Assembly: GCF_018131005.1 (NCBI RefSeq)
Contig: NZ_JAFCJK010000002.1
Coordinates: 248,001 to 312,000, forward strand
Length of the DNA: 64,000 bases
Reading direction: 5' to 3'
Source: Bradyrhizobium lablabi
GTDB lineage: Bacteria; Pseudomonadota; Alphaproteobacteria; Rhizobiales; Xanthobacteraceae
Both the position numbers and the translations under genes were made by a program. The notes under the pieces were generated by a model that worked only from the letters and a program-made list of their open reading frames with translations, searched no databases and had not been told where the DNA came from. Positions 1-10,214 of the stretch are shown in pieces. Numbering within the stretch: position 1 is the stretch's first letter; each line of letters opens with the position of its first letter.

Positions 1-1
1 A

Positions 2-925
2 CTGCCGTCCGCGACCGAGCGCGACGAACTGACCACGCTGGTCAGCATGAAATCATCCGCCTTCCCGTATTTCGGCAACAATCCGCGCACCGACACGCCC
101 TTCCTCAACGTCGGCAGTGGCGAACGCCGCGGCCACCGCAGCTATAGCGGCCGCGTCTACTGGCAGAACGAGACCTACAACGACAGCCGCGTGCTGGTGC
201 ACATGCCGGAAAGCTTCAACGTCAATAAGCCCGGCGTAATCGTGGTGTTCTTCCATGGCAACGGCGCAACACTGGAGCGCGACGTGCGCGACCGTCAGTT
301 GGTACCGCAGCAGATCACTGATTCTGGGGTCAACGCCGTGCTGCTCGCGCCACAAATGGCCGTCGATGCGGCCGACTCCAGCGCCGGCAAGTTCTGGCAG
401 GCGGGCGGGCTCAAGCGCTTCCTGGACGAGTCCGCGCCCCACCTCGCCCGTCTCTATGGCGATCCGAAATCCGCGCAGATCTTCGCCAATATGCCGGTCG
501 TGATCATCGGCTACAGCGGCGGCTTCCTGCCGACGGCCTGGAGCCTCGATGTCGGCGGCGCCGGCAACCGCGTCCGCGGCGTGCTGCTGCTCGACGCTGT
601 CTACGGCGAACTAGACAAGTTCGCGTCCTGGATCGAGAAAAACCGCACTGGCTTCTTCGTCAGCTCCTACACCCGCTACACCAGGCAACGCGATCGTGAG
701 TTGATGTCGATACTCCGCGGCAAGGGCATCTCCGTCAGCGAGAGCATGGAGGGACCGCTGCGTCCGGGCAGCGTGGTGTTCGTGCAGACCCGTGACGGCA
801 TCACCCATCGCAGCTACGTGACGCAGGCGTGGACCGAGTTTCCGGTCCGGGACGTTCTGACCAGGATGGCGGCCACACCGGCACTTTCGCGCGTTGCGAG
901 CGCGCCGTCTCAATCGGGCCGTTGA
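2..925 (+). CDS. Alpha/beta-hydrolase-fold protein, 5' end outside the window
   Basis: The frame is open from base 2 with no stop, so the ATG at 47 is probably internal and the gene begins before the window. Counting from that ATG, HGNG (residues 70-73) resembles the oxyanion loop of an alpha/beta hydrolase and GYSGG (155-159) is a nucleophile elbow with Ser157. The rest fits a serine hydrolase core (LLLDAVYG strand, GITHRSYV near the C terminus, possibly the catalytic His). The substrate is unknown. The signal peptide, if any, lies outside the window. It converges on the MFS gene downstream. Confidence 0.75.
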   Translation: MPSATERDELTTLVSMKSSAFPYFGNNPRTDTPFLNVGSGERRGHRSYSGRVYWQNETYNDSRVLVHMPESFNVNKPGVIVVFFHGNGATLERDVRDRQLVPQQITDSGVNAVLLAPQMAVDAADSSAGKFWQAGGLKRFLDESAPHLARLYGDPKSAQIFANMPVVIIGYSGGFLPTAWSLDVGGAGNRVRGVLLLDAVYGELDKFASWIEKNRTGFFVSSYTRYTRQRDRELMSILRGKGISVSESMEGPLRPGSVVFVQTRDGITHRSYVTQAWTEFPVRDVLTRMAATPALSRVASAPSQSGR

Positions 926-981
926 CCGGCCGCGGCGCGCGGTCGCGCCCTCTCAAACGTTGATATTGATGACACGCTCGT

Positions 982-2145
982 TCACTCGGCTGCGGCGGCT
1001 ATCGGGTTTGTCCGCGGCCGCGTCGCGATCACCACCGTAAGCGCCAACGCGATGAGGGCGGCAGCGACATAGCCTGCGCTATGCAGCCACTCGCGCGCGA
1101 ACAACAGCCCGCCGATCGCGGAGCCGACCGCCTGGCCGATATAGAGCACCGAGGTGTTGAGCGAGACCGACGCCGACGCAAGCGCAGGCGCCGCGCCGAC
1201 CAGGCGCACCTGTTGCATCGAGTTGGTCGATGCGAAGCCAAGCCCCCACAGCGCGACCGATACCGCCATCAGCGCATAGACGCCGGCGCTCACTGCCCAG
1301 CCGGCGACGCCGGCCAGCATCAGCCCCGTGAACAGGACCGAAGTTCTCCAGGCGCCCCAGGAATCCACGATGCGGGTAGCGACCGCGACGCCGATGAATC
1401 CGCAGACTCCGTAGAGCGCGAACACGAATCCGATGGCGTCCGGTTTGGCGCCCGTGAGCTTGGCGAGCAAGGGCCCCATGAAGGTAAACACCACGAACTG
1501 GCCGGACATTTGCAATGTGGTGATCGACAGCAGGGTGACGATCATGCGGTTGCGGCCGACCTCTGCCCAGGTCTTGAGGTCGACCGCCGTGCCGAGCAGT
1601 CCGCCCGGCAGGCGCCACCACAGCAGCGCGGAACTCACGAGAGCCATCATCCCGATCGCGCAATAGACTGCGCGGAAGCCGTAGCGGCTCGCGATGAAGG
1701 TGATCAGCGGCAGGCCCACCGCAGCGGCGAGCGACCAGCCCAGGAAGATGTAGGCGATCGCGCTGCCGCGCTTCCCGACCGGCACGATCAGCGCCGCGGT
1801 GCCCGCCGCCTGAGGCGTATAGATGACGCCGACGGCAAGCATCACGAGACGAATGATCAGCAGACCGGCGTAATTCGGCGCGAGGGCGGACGCCGCATTG
1901 GTGAGCGCGAACACCAGCAGCGTCGCGGTCAGCAGTGCTCGCCGTTCGATCCGGCTGGTCAGCCAAGCCGTCACCGGCGATCCCACGCACAACACGATCG
2001 CGCCGAAGGTGATCAAAAGGCCCGCGGCGTGGATGGTGACGTCCAACCCGCTCGACAGTTCCGCGAGCATCCCCGCCGGCGCCAGCACCGAGCAGCCGGT
2101 GACGACATTGCCGAGCATCAAGGCGGTGGGAGCGAAGCGTTTCAC
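982..2145 (-). CDS. MFS transporter, DHA1-type drug/solute exporter
   Basis: About 387 residues with a 12-helix MFS pattern. Helices begin at once (PTALMLGNVVTGCSVLAPAG), and the short cytoplasmic loop after TM2 carries SRIERR, typical of the DHA1 efflux family. The reading frame extends upstream to 2214, but that extension is Cys-rich and unlike an MFS N terminus, so I chose the GTG at 2145 (VKRFAPTALMLG). It is monocistronic and convergent with the hydrolase. The substrate cannot be read from the sequence. Tandem TGCAT-containing repeats lie just upstream and may be its operator. Confidence 0.8.
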   Translation of the reverse strand: MKRFAPTALMLGNVVTGCSVLAPAGMLAELSSGLDVTIHAAGLLITFGAIVLCVGSPVTAWLTSRIERRALLTATLLVFALTNAASALAPNYAGLLIIRLVMLAVGVIYTPQAAGTAALIVPVGKRGSAIAYIFLGWSLAAAVGLPLITFIASRYGFRAVYCAIGMMALVSSALLWWRLPGGLLGTAVDLKTWAEVGRNRMIVTLLSITTLQMSGQFVVFTFMGPLLAKLTGAKPDAIGFVFALYGVCGFIGVAVATRIVDSWGAWRTSVLFTGLMLAGVAGWAVSAGVYALMAVSVALWGLGFASTNSMQQVRLVGAAPALASASVSLNTSVLYIGQAVGSAIGGLLFAREWLHSAGYVAAALIALALTVVIATRPRTNPIAAAAE

Positions 2146-2176
2146 GGCGCGTTGATAGCAGGCAGCCGAATCAATG

Positions 2177-2195
2177 CAAATGCATCCAAATGCAT
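2177..2195 (-). promoter_or_regulatory. Tandem 10-bp-period repeat upstream of the MFS gene
   Basis: CAAATGCAT occurs twice, at 2177-2185 and 2187-2195, exactly one helical turn apart, and a related ATGC precedes the first copy. The repeats sit 32-50 bases upstream of the GTG start of the MFS gene, where an operator or promoter would lie. No regulator is encoded next to it. The remainder of the 317-base gap up to thrS shows nothing else beyond the thrS ribosome binding site. Confidence 0.35.
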
Positions 2196-2462
2196 GACAC
2201 GCCCTCGCTTGCACCCCCTTGCGGTCGCTGCGACGCGCGGAACTCGCGCCGGGCTGGGCGGAAATGAATGCTCGACGTTAGACGAGGATCGATGGGTCGC
2301 ATTGCCGAAGGCCGTCGCGCGAAACCAGATGGACCATTCACGGCGCAAGGCCGCGATGCGGATTTTATTGGAATCGCCAGCTTGTCCTGCCCGAATCGCC
2401 TGCTATACCGCTGGTTCCGCTTACCTGCGCTCGTTCGCAGGAGTGAGCCACAGGAGACCTCG

Positions 2463-4508
2463 ATGCCCGAAGCGCCCAAATCCGAATCCGGATTCCAGTA
2501 CAGCCTCTCGAACCTCAAGCCCGCCGAACCCTTGCACAAGATCGCCCTCACCTTTCCCGACGGGGCGAAGCGGGAATTTGCCAAAGGCACGACCGGCCTC
2601 GATATCGCCAGGGGCATCTCGCCCTCGCTCGCCAAGCGCACGGTGGCGATGGCGCTCGACGGCGCGCTTGCCGATCTCAATGACCCGATCGAAGCTGACG
2701 CCAAGATCGAGCTGATCAGCCGCGAGGATCCCCGCGCGCTGGAGCTGATCCGGCATGACGCCGCGCATGTGCTGGCGGAAGCCGTGCAGTCGCTGTGGCC
2801 GGGCACCCAGGTCACCATCGGCCCTGTCATTGAGAACGGCTTCTACTACGACTTCTTCCGTAACGAGCCATTCACCCCGGAAGATTTTGCCGCGATCGAG
2901 AAGCGGATGCGCGAGATCATTGCGCGGGACAAGCCGTTCACCAAGGAAGTTTGGGATCGTGAAAAGACCAAACGGGTGTTCCGCGACAAGGGCGAGGCCT
3001 TCAAGGTCGAGCTGGTCGACGCAATTCCCGGCGCCGAGCCGATCAAGATCTATTTCCAGGGCGACTGGTTCGATCTCTGCCGCGGCCCGCACATGACTTC
3101 GACCGGCAAGGTCGGCAACGCCTTCAAGCTGATGAAAGTGGCCGGCGCCTATTGGCGCGGCGACAGCAACAACCCGATGCTGACCCGCATCTACGGCACG
3201 GCGTTTGCGAGGCAGGAGGAACTCGACGCCTACCTCAAGCAGATCGAGGAGGCCGAGAAGCGCGACCATCGCAAGCTCGGCCGAGAGCTCGACCTGTTCC
3301 ACTTCCAGGAAGAAGGTCCAGGCGTCGTGTTCTGGCACCCGAAGGGCTGGACCATCTTCCAGCAGCTGATCGCCTATATGCGGCGGCGGCTGACCGGCGA
3401 CTACAACGAGGTCAATGCACCGCAGATCCTCGACAAGGTGCTGTGGGAGACGTCTGGCCACTGGGACTGGTACCGCGAGAACATGTTCGCAGCGCAATCG
3501 GCCGGCGACGAGGCCGAGGACAAGCGCTGGTTCGTGCTGAAGCCGATGAACTGTCCGGGCCATGTGCAGATCTTCAAGCACGGCCTGAAAAGCTATCGCG
3601 ACCTGCCCTTGCGCCTCGCGGAGTTTGGCGTCGTGCACCGCTACGAACCATCGGGCGCGATGCATGGGCTGATGCGCGTGCGCGGCTTCACCCAGGACGA
3701 TGCGCATGTGTTCTGCACCGAGCGGCAGCTCGCCGACGAGTGCCTGAAGATCAACGACCTGATTCTGTCGACCTACGGCGATTTCGGCTTCGACGGCGAG
3801 CTCACCGTCAAGCTCTCGACCCGGCCCGACAAGCGCGTCGGCACCGACGAGATGTGGGATCACGCCGAACGCGTGATGGCGACCGTGCTATCGGAGATCA
3901 AGGCGAAGGGCAGCAACCGCATCAAGACCGAGATCAATCCGGGCGAAGGCGCGTTCTACGGGCCGAAGTTCGAATATGTGCTGCGCGACGCCATCGGCCG
4001 CGACTGGCAATGCGGCACGACCCAGGTCGACTTCAACCTGCCTGAGCGGTTCGGCGCATTCTACATCGATCATGACGGATCGAAGAAGGTGCCGGTCATG
4101 GTGCATCGCGCGATCTGCGGCTCGATGGAGCGCTTCATCGGCATACTGATCGAGCATTACGCCGGCAACTTCCCGCTCTGGCTTGCGCCGACGCAGGTTG
4201 TGGTCACGACCATCACCTCTGAGGGCGACGAGTACGCCAAGGTGGTGGCGGCTGCCGCCCGACACGCCGGCTTGCGGGTCGAGATCGACCTGCGCAACGA
4301 GAAGATCAACTACAAGGTCCGCGAGCACTCGCTGGCGAAGATCCCGGCGCTCCTCGTGGTCGGCAAGAAGGAAGCCGAGACACATTCGGTCTCGGTCCGC
4401 CGCCTCGGCAGCGAACGCCAGACCGTAATGCCGACCGACGCGGCAATCGCCGCCCTGCTCGACGAAGCGACCCCGCCGGACGTCAAGCGGGCCCGATTGG
4501 CGGCCTGA
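2463..4508 (+). CDS. thrS: Threonine--tRNA ligase
   Basis: A 681-residue class II aminoacyl-tRNA synthetase that charges tRNA-Thr in the cytoplasm. Domains in order: TGS (about 25-87), the editing domain opening with HDAAH (98-102, the HxxxH zinc-type motif), the catalytic core with the motif 2 region and the NCPGH segment (zinc ligand Cys), and a C-terminal anticodon-binding domain (LAPTQVVV to the end). The ATG at 2463 follows AGGAG at 2452-2456. The frame stays open further upstream, but that stretch has no family similarity. Length is slightly above the usual 640 because of a short N-terminal extension. It is monocistronic and no leader attenuator is evident. Confidence 0.97.
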   Translation: MPEAPKSESGFQYSLSNLKPAEPLHKIALTFPDGAKREFAKGTTGLDIARGISPSLAKRTVAMALDGALADLNDPIEADAKIELISREDPRALELIRHDAAHVLAEAVQSLWPGTQVTIGPVIENGFYYDFFRNEPFTPEDFAAIEKRMREIIARDKPFTKEVWDREKTKRVFRDKGEAFKVELVDAIPGAEPIKIYFQGDWFDLCRGPHMTSTGKVGNAFKLMKVAGAYWRGDSNNPMLTRIYGTAFARQEELDAYLKQIEEAEKRDHRKLGRELDLFHFQEEGPGVVFWHPKGWTIFQQLIAYMRRRLTGDYNEVNAPQILDKVLWETSGHWDWYRENMFAAQSAGDEAEDKRWFVLKPMNCPGHVQIFKHGLKSYRDLPLRLAEFGVVHRYEPSGAMHGLMRVRGFTQDDAHVFCTERQLADECLKINDLILSTYGDFGFDGELTVKLSTRPDKRVGTDEMWDHAERVMATVLSEIKAKGSNRIKTEINPGEGAFYGPKFEYVLRDAIGRDWQCGTTQVDFNLPERFGAFYIDHDGSKKVPVMVHRAICGSMERFIGILIEHYAGNFPLWLAPTQVVVTTITSEGDEYAKVVAAAARHAGLRVEIDLRNEKINYKVREHSLAKIPALLVVGKKEAETHSVSVRRLGSERQTVMPTDAAIAALLDEATPPDVKRARLAA

Positions 4509-4593
4509 TCTTCATAATCGGTCTAAACCGGCTTTCGTCGACCCGGCCGTGCCCCTATCTGTGGGGCACGGCTACCACCGCAAGGACATTTCC

Positions 4594-5157
4594 GTGCCCG
4601 ATGCCATTGAACTTCTGAAGACCCGTCGGTCGATGAAGCCGCGTGAGATGACCGCGCCCGGCCCCTCGCAGGCCGAGCTCGACACCATTCTGACCATCGG
4701 CGCGCGGGTGCCGGATCACGGCAAGCTCGCGCCTTGGCGCTTCATCATCTTTGAGGGCGACGCCCGCGGGCGCGCCGGCGACGTGATCGCGAAAGTCTTT
4801 GCCCGGAAGAATCCCGGCGCGCCGGCGTCCGACATCGAAGTCGAGAAGAGGCGCCTCACCGATGCGCCGCTGGTGATTGGCGTCGTCAGCTTCACCAAGC
4901 CGCATCCGAAAGTGCCGCCGTGGGAGCAGGAACTGTCGGCCGGCGCGAGCGCGATGAACATCGTCACCGCCGCGACCGCGCTCGGCTACGGCGCCTGCTG
5001 GCTGACCGGCTGGTTCGCCTTCGACCGCGACGTGCTCGATGGCCTGGGACTGAAGGCGGACGAAAAACTCGCCGGCTTCATCCATATCGGCACGCCGACC
5101 AAGCCGAGCGAAGATCGCCCGCGTCCCGCGCTGTCCGACATCGTCACGAGGTTCTGA
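4594..5157 (+). CDS. Nitroreductase family protein (YdjA-like)
   Basis: A 187-residue FMN-dependent nitroreductase fold. The N terminus IELLKTRRSMKPREM carries the Arg-rich FMN-phosphate signature, VPDHGKLAPWRFIIF is the family loop, and GYGACWLTGW the flavin-contacting region. I chose the GTG at 4594, after AAGGAC, because an upstream ATG at 4549 adds an extension not seen in the family. Length matches YdjA-type minimal nitroreductases (about 183). The physiological substrate is not predictable. It sits 85 bases after thrS, so it may be read from the same transcript. Confidence 0.85.
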   Translation: MPDAIELLKTRRSMKPREMTAPGPSQAELDTILTIGARVPDHGKLAPWRFIIFEGDARGRAGDVIAKVFARKNPGAPASDIEVEKRRLTDAPLVIGVVSFTKPHPKVPPWEQELSAGASAMNIVTAATALGYGACWLTGWFAFDRDVLDGLGLKADEKLAGFIHIGTPTKPSEDRPRPALSDIVTRF

Positions 5158-5219
5158 TAGTTCCTCAACCTGATGAGCGCGGAGCCGGCCATGAGGCTCC
5201 AAGTGGTCGCCACAGTGAG

Positions 5220-7715
5220 TCACGCAACCCTTGATGCTCGGACCGCGAAGGCAGTCAACAGGGCCTCGATCTCGCTTCCGGGTTTTGCCGCGCTGAACAG
5301 GAAACCCTGCACCTCGTTGCAGCCTTCGGCGCGCAGCGAATCGAGCTGGTCGACAGTCTCGACGCCCTCGGCGGTGGTGGTGATCTTGAGGCTGCGGCCA
5401 AGGCCCGAGATCGCGCGCACGATCGCAAGGCAATCGGAGCGACGCGCCAGGTCCTTGACGAAGGAACGGTCAATCTTGATCTTGTCGAATGGGAAACTGC
5501 GCAGGTAGCTCAGGCTGGAGTAGCCGGTACCGAAATCGTCCATGGAGATGCCGACGCCGAGCTCGCGCATTTGGTGCAGGATCGCAAGATTGGTCTCGGT
5601 CTCCGCCAGGAATACCGACTCCGTGATTTCGAGCTCAAGCCGCCGCGGCGACAGACTCGAATGCGCGAGCGCCGAGATCACGGCCTGGACCAGATTGCGG
5701 CTGCGGAACTGCACCGGCGACAGGTTGACGGCGACCTTGATGTCGGCAGGCCATTTCGCCGCTTCCGAGCAAGCCTCGCGCAGCACCCATTCGCCGAGCG
5801 AAACGATCAGGCCGATATCTTCGGCGACCGGGATGAACTCCGCCGGCGAGACCATGCCCTTTTGCGGATGGCGCCACCGCAACAGGGATTCGAACCCGCT
5901 GATCCTCTCGGCCGCGATATCGACCAGCGGCTGGTAATGCAGCTCGAATTCGCCATTGGCGAAGGCCATGCGCAGGTCGCGTTCCATGTCGCGGCGCTTC
6001 TGCGCCTGCTGGTCCATCTCGCGCTCGAAGAAATGGTGGACGCCGCCGCCCTCCGACTTGGCGCGGTAGAGCGCCATGTCGGCGTTGCGCATCAATTCTT
6101 CCGAGGTCGTGCCGTCGCCCGGCGACAGTGCAATTCCGATGCTTGCGCCGACGACGACTTCGAGGCCATCGATGGTGTAATTTGCGCTCAGCACTTCGAT
6201 GAGCCGTTCAGCAAACGCACTCGCCTCGTTCGGGGAAACGTCGCCGGCGAGCACAATCGCGAACTCGTCGCCACCCAGGCGGGCCGCGACGTTATCGCCG
6301 CGGACCACTGATCTCAGCCGTTCAGCCACGAGCTTGAGCAGCCGGTCGCCCATCGGGTGGCCGAAGGAGTCGTTCACATTCTTAAACAGGTCGAGATCGA
6401 CGCACATTATCGCGACGCGCCTGTTGCCGTTCAGGCTGCGCTCCAGCGCCTCGCGCAGGCGCTCCTGAAAGAAATCCCGATTCGGCAGATTGGTGAGCCC
6501 GTCATGATGCGCCATGTGGGCGATCCGCGCCTCGGCCGCACGACGCTCGGTGATGTCGACGACCGCCACCAGATAGCCCTCGCGGCCGTCGAACGGCACC
6601 CTGCGCCCGAACGTCAGGACATGAATTTCGCTGCCGTCCGCCTTGATGTGCCGCCAGTCGCGACTGGACTGATAGACGTCGCCGAGCTCACGCAGCGCCT
6701 CGCTGTGCGTGGCCCATTCATCCTGTGGCCAGATCTCACGCAGCTTCATGCCAAGGAACTTTTCGCGGGCGTAGCCGTAATGCTGAACGGCGGCATCGTT
6801 GACGCTCAGGAACTGCATCGTGTCGGCGTCGAACACCCACATCGGCATCGGGTTATTCTCGAACAGCAGGCGGAACGAGACCTCCCGGCGCTTCAGCTCG
6901 GTAACGTCGGAAACCGTCAGCGACAGCATGTCGCCGAACGCCGTGACACCAAGCCGAAGGCAGCGCTCGTCGGTCCCTATCTCGAACTGCCCGCCGGTAC
7001 CGCGTCTGATGAATCCGCGCAGTTGGCCGACGACTTCCGGCGCGGATAACGGGTTGCCCCCGGTGCTGAGCCGGCGCCACAGCAAATCGGTAGCGGGCTG
7101 CGTCAAAAGCTTTGCAGCACCTTGATTGAGATGGACGATCTGGAAATCGGCAGGCTCGCCGCGCGCATCGCGGACCGCGGCGAGCGACAGCATACCTTCA
7201 TCGGTGGCCGAGAAGATTGTATCCAGGAGATTGTACTGCGCATTGCGTTCGTTGACATAGAGGCCGACGAGCAAGCCGCCCCAGCGCGATACGGTTGGCA
7301 GCGCAAGCACGTCGTAGGTCCGCACCAGGCCCTCCCGCACGCAGTGCGCCGATGCGAGATAGGGACGACTGTTTTCGCAGGAGCTCGCTGCGGCTTCGCC
7401 AAGCGCGGTCGCGCAGTCAGGCGGCAGTGCGCTCAGCGGGATATTCCAGCGCTCATCGTTCAGCCATGTCTGGACGTAGCGGCCGGTGTGAGACACGCGC
7501 AGCGCCCCGTCGTCGTTGCGCAGCAGCAGGATATGATCGGCGAGCCGGCCAAGACTGCCGAGCATCACGTCTTCATAGCGGGGCAGCTTTTCACCCGGGC
7601 GTACTGCAGCGTGCCACTTCCGCTTCAGGATCGGCACATCGGCGAACATCTCGGCGCCGACTTTGGCTGATGTCTTGTTCGGTTTTGTCCCTGGTTTTGT
7701 TTTGGCCACGACCAT
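5220..7715 (-). CDS. PAS-GGDEF-EAL cyclic-di-GMP signalling protein
   Basis: About 831 residues, no transmembrane segment. Order: two PAS-like sensor regions (about 25-160 and 165-275), a canonical PAS with PAC tail ending in VVDITERR (about 280-392), a GGDEF domain with intact RLGGDEF (near residue 480), and an EAL domain. The EAL signature reads ESLLRW, so the second residue is Ser instead of Ala, but the metal-binding Glu and later motifs (NLSPVQF, ITES, DDFGTGYSSL, KIDRSFV, AEGVET, QGFLFS) are all present. Both synthesis and hydrolysis of c-di-GMP are therefore possible. ATG 7715 is preferred over the GTG at 7727. Confidence 0.92.
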   Translation of the reverse strand: MVVAKTKPGTKPNKTSAKVGAEMFADVPILKRKWHAAVRPGEKLPRYEDVMLGSLGRLADHILLLRNDDGALRVSHTGRYVQTWLNDERWNIPLSALPPDCATALGEAAASSCENSRPYLASAHCVREGLVRTYDVLALPTVSRWGGLLVGLYVNERNAQYNLLDTIFSATDEGMLSLAAVRDARGEPADFQIVHLNQGAAKLLTQPATDLLWRRLSTGGNPLSAPEVVGQLRGFIRRGTGGQFEIGTDERCLRLGVTAFGDMLSLTVSDVTELKRREVSFRLLFENNPMPMWVFDADTMQFLSVNDAAVQHYGYAREKFLGMKLREIWPQDEWATHSEALRELGDVYQSSRDWRHIKADGSEIHVLTFGRRVPFDGREGYLVAVVDITERRAAEARIAHMAHHDGLTNLPNRDFFQERLREALERSLNGNRRVAIMCVDLDLFKNVNDSFGHPMGDRLLKLVAERLRSVVRGDNVAARLGGDEFAIVLAGDVSPNEASAFAERLIEVLSANYTIDGLEVVVGASIGIALSPGDGTTSEELMRNADMALYRAKSEGGGVHHFFEREMDQQAQKRRDMERDLRMAFANGEFELHYQPLVDIAAERISGFESLLRWRHPQKGMVSPAEFIPVAEDIGLIVSLGEWVLREACSEAAKWPADIKVAVNLSPVQFRSRNLVQAVISALAHSSLSPRRLELEITESVFLAETETNLAILHQMRELGVGISMDDFGTGYSSLSYLRSFPFDKIKIDRSFVKDLARRSDCLAIVRAISGLGRSLKITTTAEGVETVDQLDSLRAEGCNEVQGFLFSAAKPGSEIEALLTAFAVRASRVA

Positions 7716-7881
7716 GGCGCGCCCCACTCACGCAAACGCTGTCCCCGCGGCATCAAAGCCAGCCGCACTTAATGCGATGTAAAAGCTGTCCAACCGGTAA
7801 GCCGTTAAGGCCGGGCATGACAGTTTTAAGTTGTGTGATGGTTAGCGCAGGTTAGAGACTATGACAGTTCAATGAACCATC

Positions 7882-8943
7882 TCAGCGCGCGACGACCTCG
7901 ACCTCGCCATCGACGCCGTTGACGACGTTGAAGGGCCGCTCAAACACCTTGCCCTCGTTCTTGGCGATCGCACGATACTCGCCTTCTGACAGCACGACAC
8001 GCGGGAAGGCGCCGATCGATTCCTTGATCACGTCGCCGCCCGGCGTGATCACCGACCATGCGGTGTTGGCGAGTGCCTCGCCTCCCTTGTCGCTGACGAG
8101 TTTCAGCGTGATGACGGCGGCGCGATGGGTGACCGTGACGTCGGTCAGCTTGCCGGCCTGAACGCGGATGTCCGAGCGCACCACCGAGTTTGCGTCGCCA
8201 TAGTTGGAGATGATGTAGTAGGTCCCTTCCGGCAGCAGCGCGACGTCGCCGGCTGCGACGTTCGGGATCAGCGCGCCGCGATCCGAGCCGTCGAACTGGC
8301 TGCCCTTGTAGATCGCGAAGGAAATCTGGTTGGCCGGGATCTTGCTGCTCCCGACTCGACCTTCGATCCGTAGGCCACCCGCCGGCAGCACAAACGACTC
8401 GCGGTCGGTCTCTGATTTCAGGCTGACCGCGCGAACCGCGCTCACGAGTCCGAAAGCGACATGGACGACGTAATTGCCCGGAGGCAGCGTGATGTTCGGC
8501 GTCGCGCCGCGGTCCTCGCGGACGAGCCTGAAGGTGCCGTTGTCGTCGGGCTTGTCGGCAAACACCCGCCACACCAGCCCGCTGTTGATAACCGGCAGAT
8601 CCTTGCCGTAGCGCGCGGTCAGCGACAACACGCCCTGGCCGGAGTTGGACGCGCCCGGCGGCGGCGCCACTGGCGGAACAGTCGCAATCGACGGCTGCAC
8701 GATGGTCGGCTGGGTCAGCGGCGCCGGTCCGGAACCCGGCCCGGATGACGGTGCAAGGTTAAACGCCGGGCCGGCCGGCACGTCCGGCACCAGGGCCGGC
8801 GGAACCGGCGGCGGTCGGTCGCCGAACAACTGCGCGGAGGCGGGCTTGGAACCCAACACAACCGCGAGGACCGCAAGCATAAGCCACTGGAGGAGCCGCC
8901 CGCTCCACCCATATCCGCTCATGCCATTGCCCCGCGCAGTCAT
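7882..8943 (-). CDS. Secreted protein of unknown function, Pro-rich N-terminal linker
   Basis: About 353 residues. An N-terminal signal peptide or anchor (LLQWLMLAVLAVVLGSKPASAQ) is followed by a Pro/Ala/Gly-rich linker (to about residue 105) and then repeated beta-rich units of the form LPPGNYVVHV, LPEGTYYIIS and LSEGEYRAIA. These L-P/S-x-G-x-Y units resemble carboxypeptidase-regulatory or transthyretin-like folds and suggest a periplasmic beta-sandwich array. I do not recognise a characterised homologue. The start is ambiguous (ATG at 8943 or 8922). It is divergent from the patatin gene. Confidence 0.75.
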   Translation of the reverse strand: MTARGNGMSGYGWSGRLLQWLMLAVLAVVLGSKPASAQLFGDRPPPVPPALVPDVPAGPAFNLAPSSGPGSGPAPLTQPTIVQPSIATVPPVAPPPGASNSGQGVLSLTARYGKDLPVINSGLVWRVFADKPDDNGTFRLVREDRGATPNITLPPGNYVVHVAFGLVSAVRAVSLKSETDRESFVLPAGGLRIEGRVGSSKIPANQISFAIYKGSQFDGSDRGALIPNVAAGDVALLPEGTYYIISNYGDANSVVRSDIRVQAGKLTDVTVTHRAAVITLKLVSDKGGEALANTAWSVITPGGDVIKESIGAFPRVVLSEGEYRAIAKNEGKVFERPFNVVNGVDGEVEVVAR

Positions 8944-9165
8944 TGTCCTGCTTTTCACCGAAAACGCGGCAAATTCAAGCCTGCGCGACCTAACGGGGCT
9001 CGCCGTCCCGTTGGAACCTGTTGGATCAACGTAATGTTAATTCAGAGTCGCGGTCAGGTCACAATCCATCCCTACGCCGGTTTTCCCGGGCATAAACCAT
9101 GCATGAGGACGCTTCTGGCGGAGCCGCGCTGCGCGGCCTAGTCTTGCGACAGCAGGAGATGTTGC

Positions 9166-10209
9166 GTGTTGGATAGTTGGATGGGGCGCGGCAAAGGTTC
9201 CGATGGTCCTGACAAGGTCGGATTGGGGACGGTACGCCGCCCCGTGATCGGGCTTGCCCTCGGCGGCGGCGCCGCGCGGGGCTTTGCCCATATCGGCATC
9301 GTCAAGACGCTGCTCGCCCATGGCATCGTCCCCAATGTCGTTGTCGGCACCTCGATCGGCGCCGTGGTCGGCGGCGCCTATGCGACCGGGCATCTCGATA
9401 CGCTGGAGCAATGGGCACGCAGCCTGCAGCCGCGCAACATCCTCAGTTATCTCGACATCCGCCTCAACGGCTCCGGCCTGATCGGCGGCACCAAGCTTGC
9501 CGCCGAGATCGAGACGGCGATGGGCCCGTCCCTGATCGAGGATCTCGCGGTCAAGTTCGCGACCGTTGCTACCGAAGTGCGGACCGGCCACGAAATCTGG
9601 CTGACCCACGGCCGCGTGGTCGACGCGATGCGCGCTTCCTACGCACTGCCCGGCATCTTCGCGCCGGTATTGATCGGCGACCGCTGGCTGGTCGACGGCG
9701 CGCTGGTCAATCCGGTGCCGGTGTCGGCGGCGCGCGCCCTCGGCGCCGAGGTCGTGATTGCCGCCAATCTCTCAAGCGACGTGTTCTCGCACTCGACCAC
9801 GATCTACAATCACGGACAGGCCGCCGGGCCCGACGTGACGGTTGCGGTGGTACCCGAGCCCGCGCTCGACGCGGAGCCGCCGAAGCGCCGTTTTGCCCGC
9901 TTCTTTTCCGCCGAGCGCACGGTGAAGCGCGAATTCTTCGGTAGCGCCGGCCGGCCGGGAATTTCGAGCGTCATGGCCGATGCTTTCAACATCATGCAGG
10001 ACCGCATCACCCGGGCGCGGCTGGCCGGCGACCCTCCCGATTTGTTGATCTCGCCGCGCGTCGGGCAGATCGGCTGGTTCGACTTCCACCGCGCCGACGA
10101 CCTGATCGCTCACGGCATACGCGCCGCCGAGCGGGCGCTTGAGCCGATCCAGGAAGCGATCGGCATCCTGGTCCCGCAATCGACCGACGCCGGCACCGCC
10201 GGGAAATAG
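9166..10209 (+). CDS. Patatin-like phospholipase, RssA type
   Basis: 347 residues. GGGAARG (33-39) is the oxyanion loop, GTSIG (61-65) holds nucleophile Ser63, and VDGAL (176-180) supplies catalytic Asp177, so the Ser-Asp dyad is complete. Known family members act as phospholipase A or acyl hydrolase on membrane lipids. The GTG start at 9166 is supported by AGGAG at 9154-9158. There is no clear signal peptide, so a cytoplasmic or membrane-associated location is likely. It converges on the CBS gene with only 5 bases between their stops. Confidence 0.9.
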   Translation: MLDSWMGRGKGSDGPDKVGLGTVRRPVIGLALGGGAARGFAHIGIVKTLLAHGIVPNVVVGTSIGAVVGGAYATGHLDTLEQWARSLQPRNILSYLDIRLNGSGLIGGTKLAAEIETAMGPSLIEDLAVKFATVATEVRTGHEIWLTHGRVVDAMRASYALPGIFAPVLIGDRWLVDGALVNPVPVSAARALGAEVVIAANLSSDVFSHSTTIYNHGQAAGPDVTVAVVPEPALDAEPPKRRFARFFSAERTVKREFFGSAGRPGISSVMADAFNIMQDRITRARLAGDPPDLLISPRVGQIGWFDFHRADDLIAHGIRAAERALEPIQEAIGILVPQSTDAGTAGK

Positions 10210-10214
10210 CATTT

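Noticed and set aside
2421..3863. 480-codon minus-strand frame opposite thrS
   Set aside because: Antisense shadow of ThrRS; no ribosome site and no recognisable motif.
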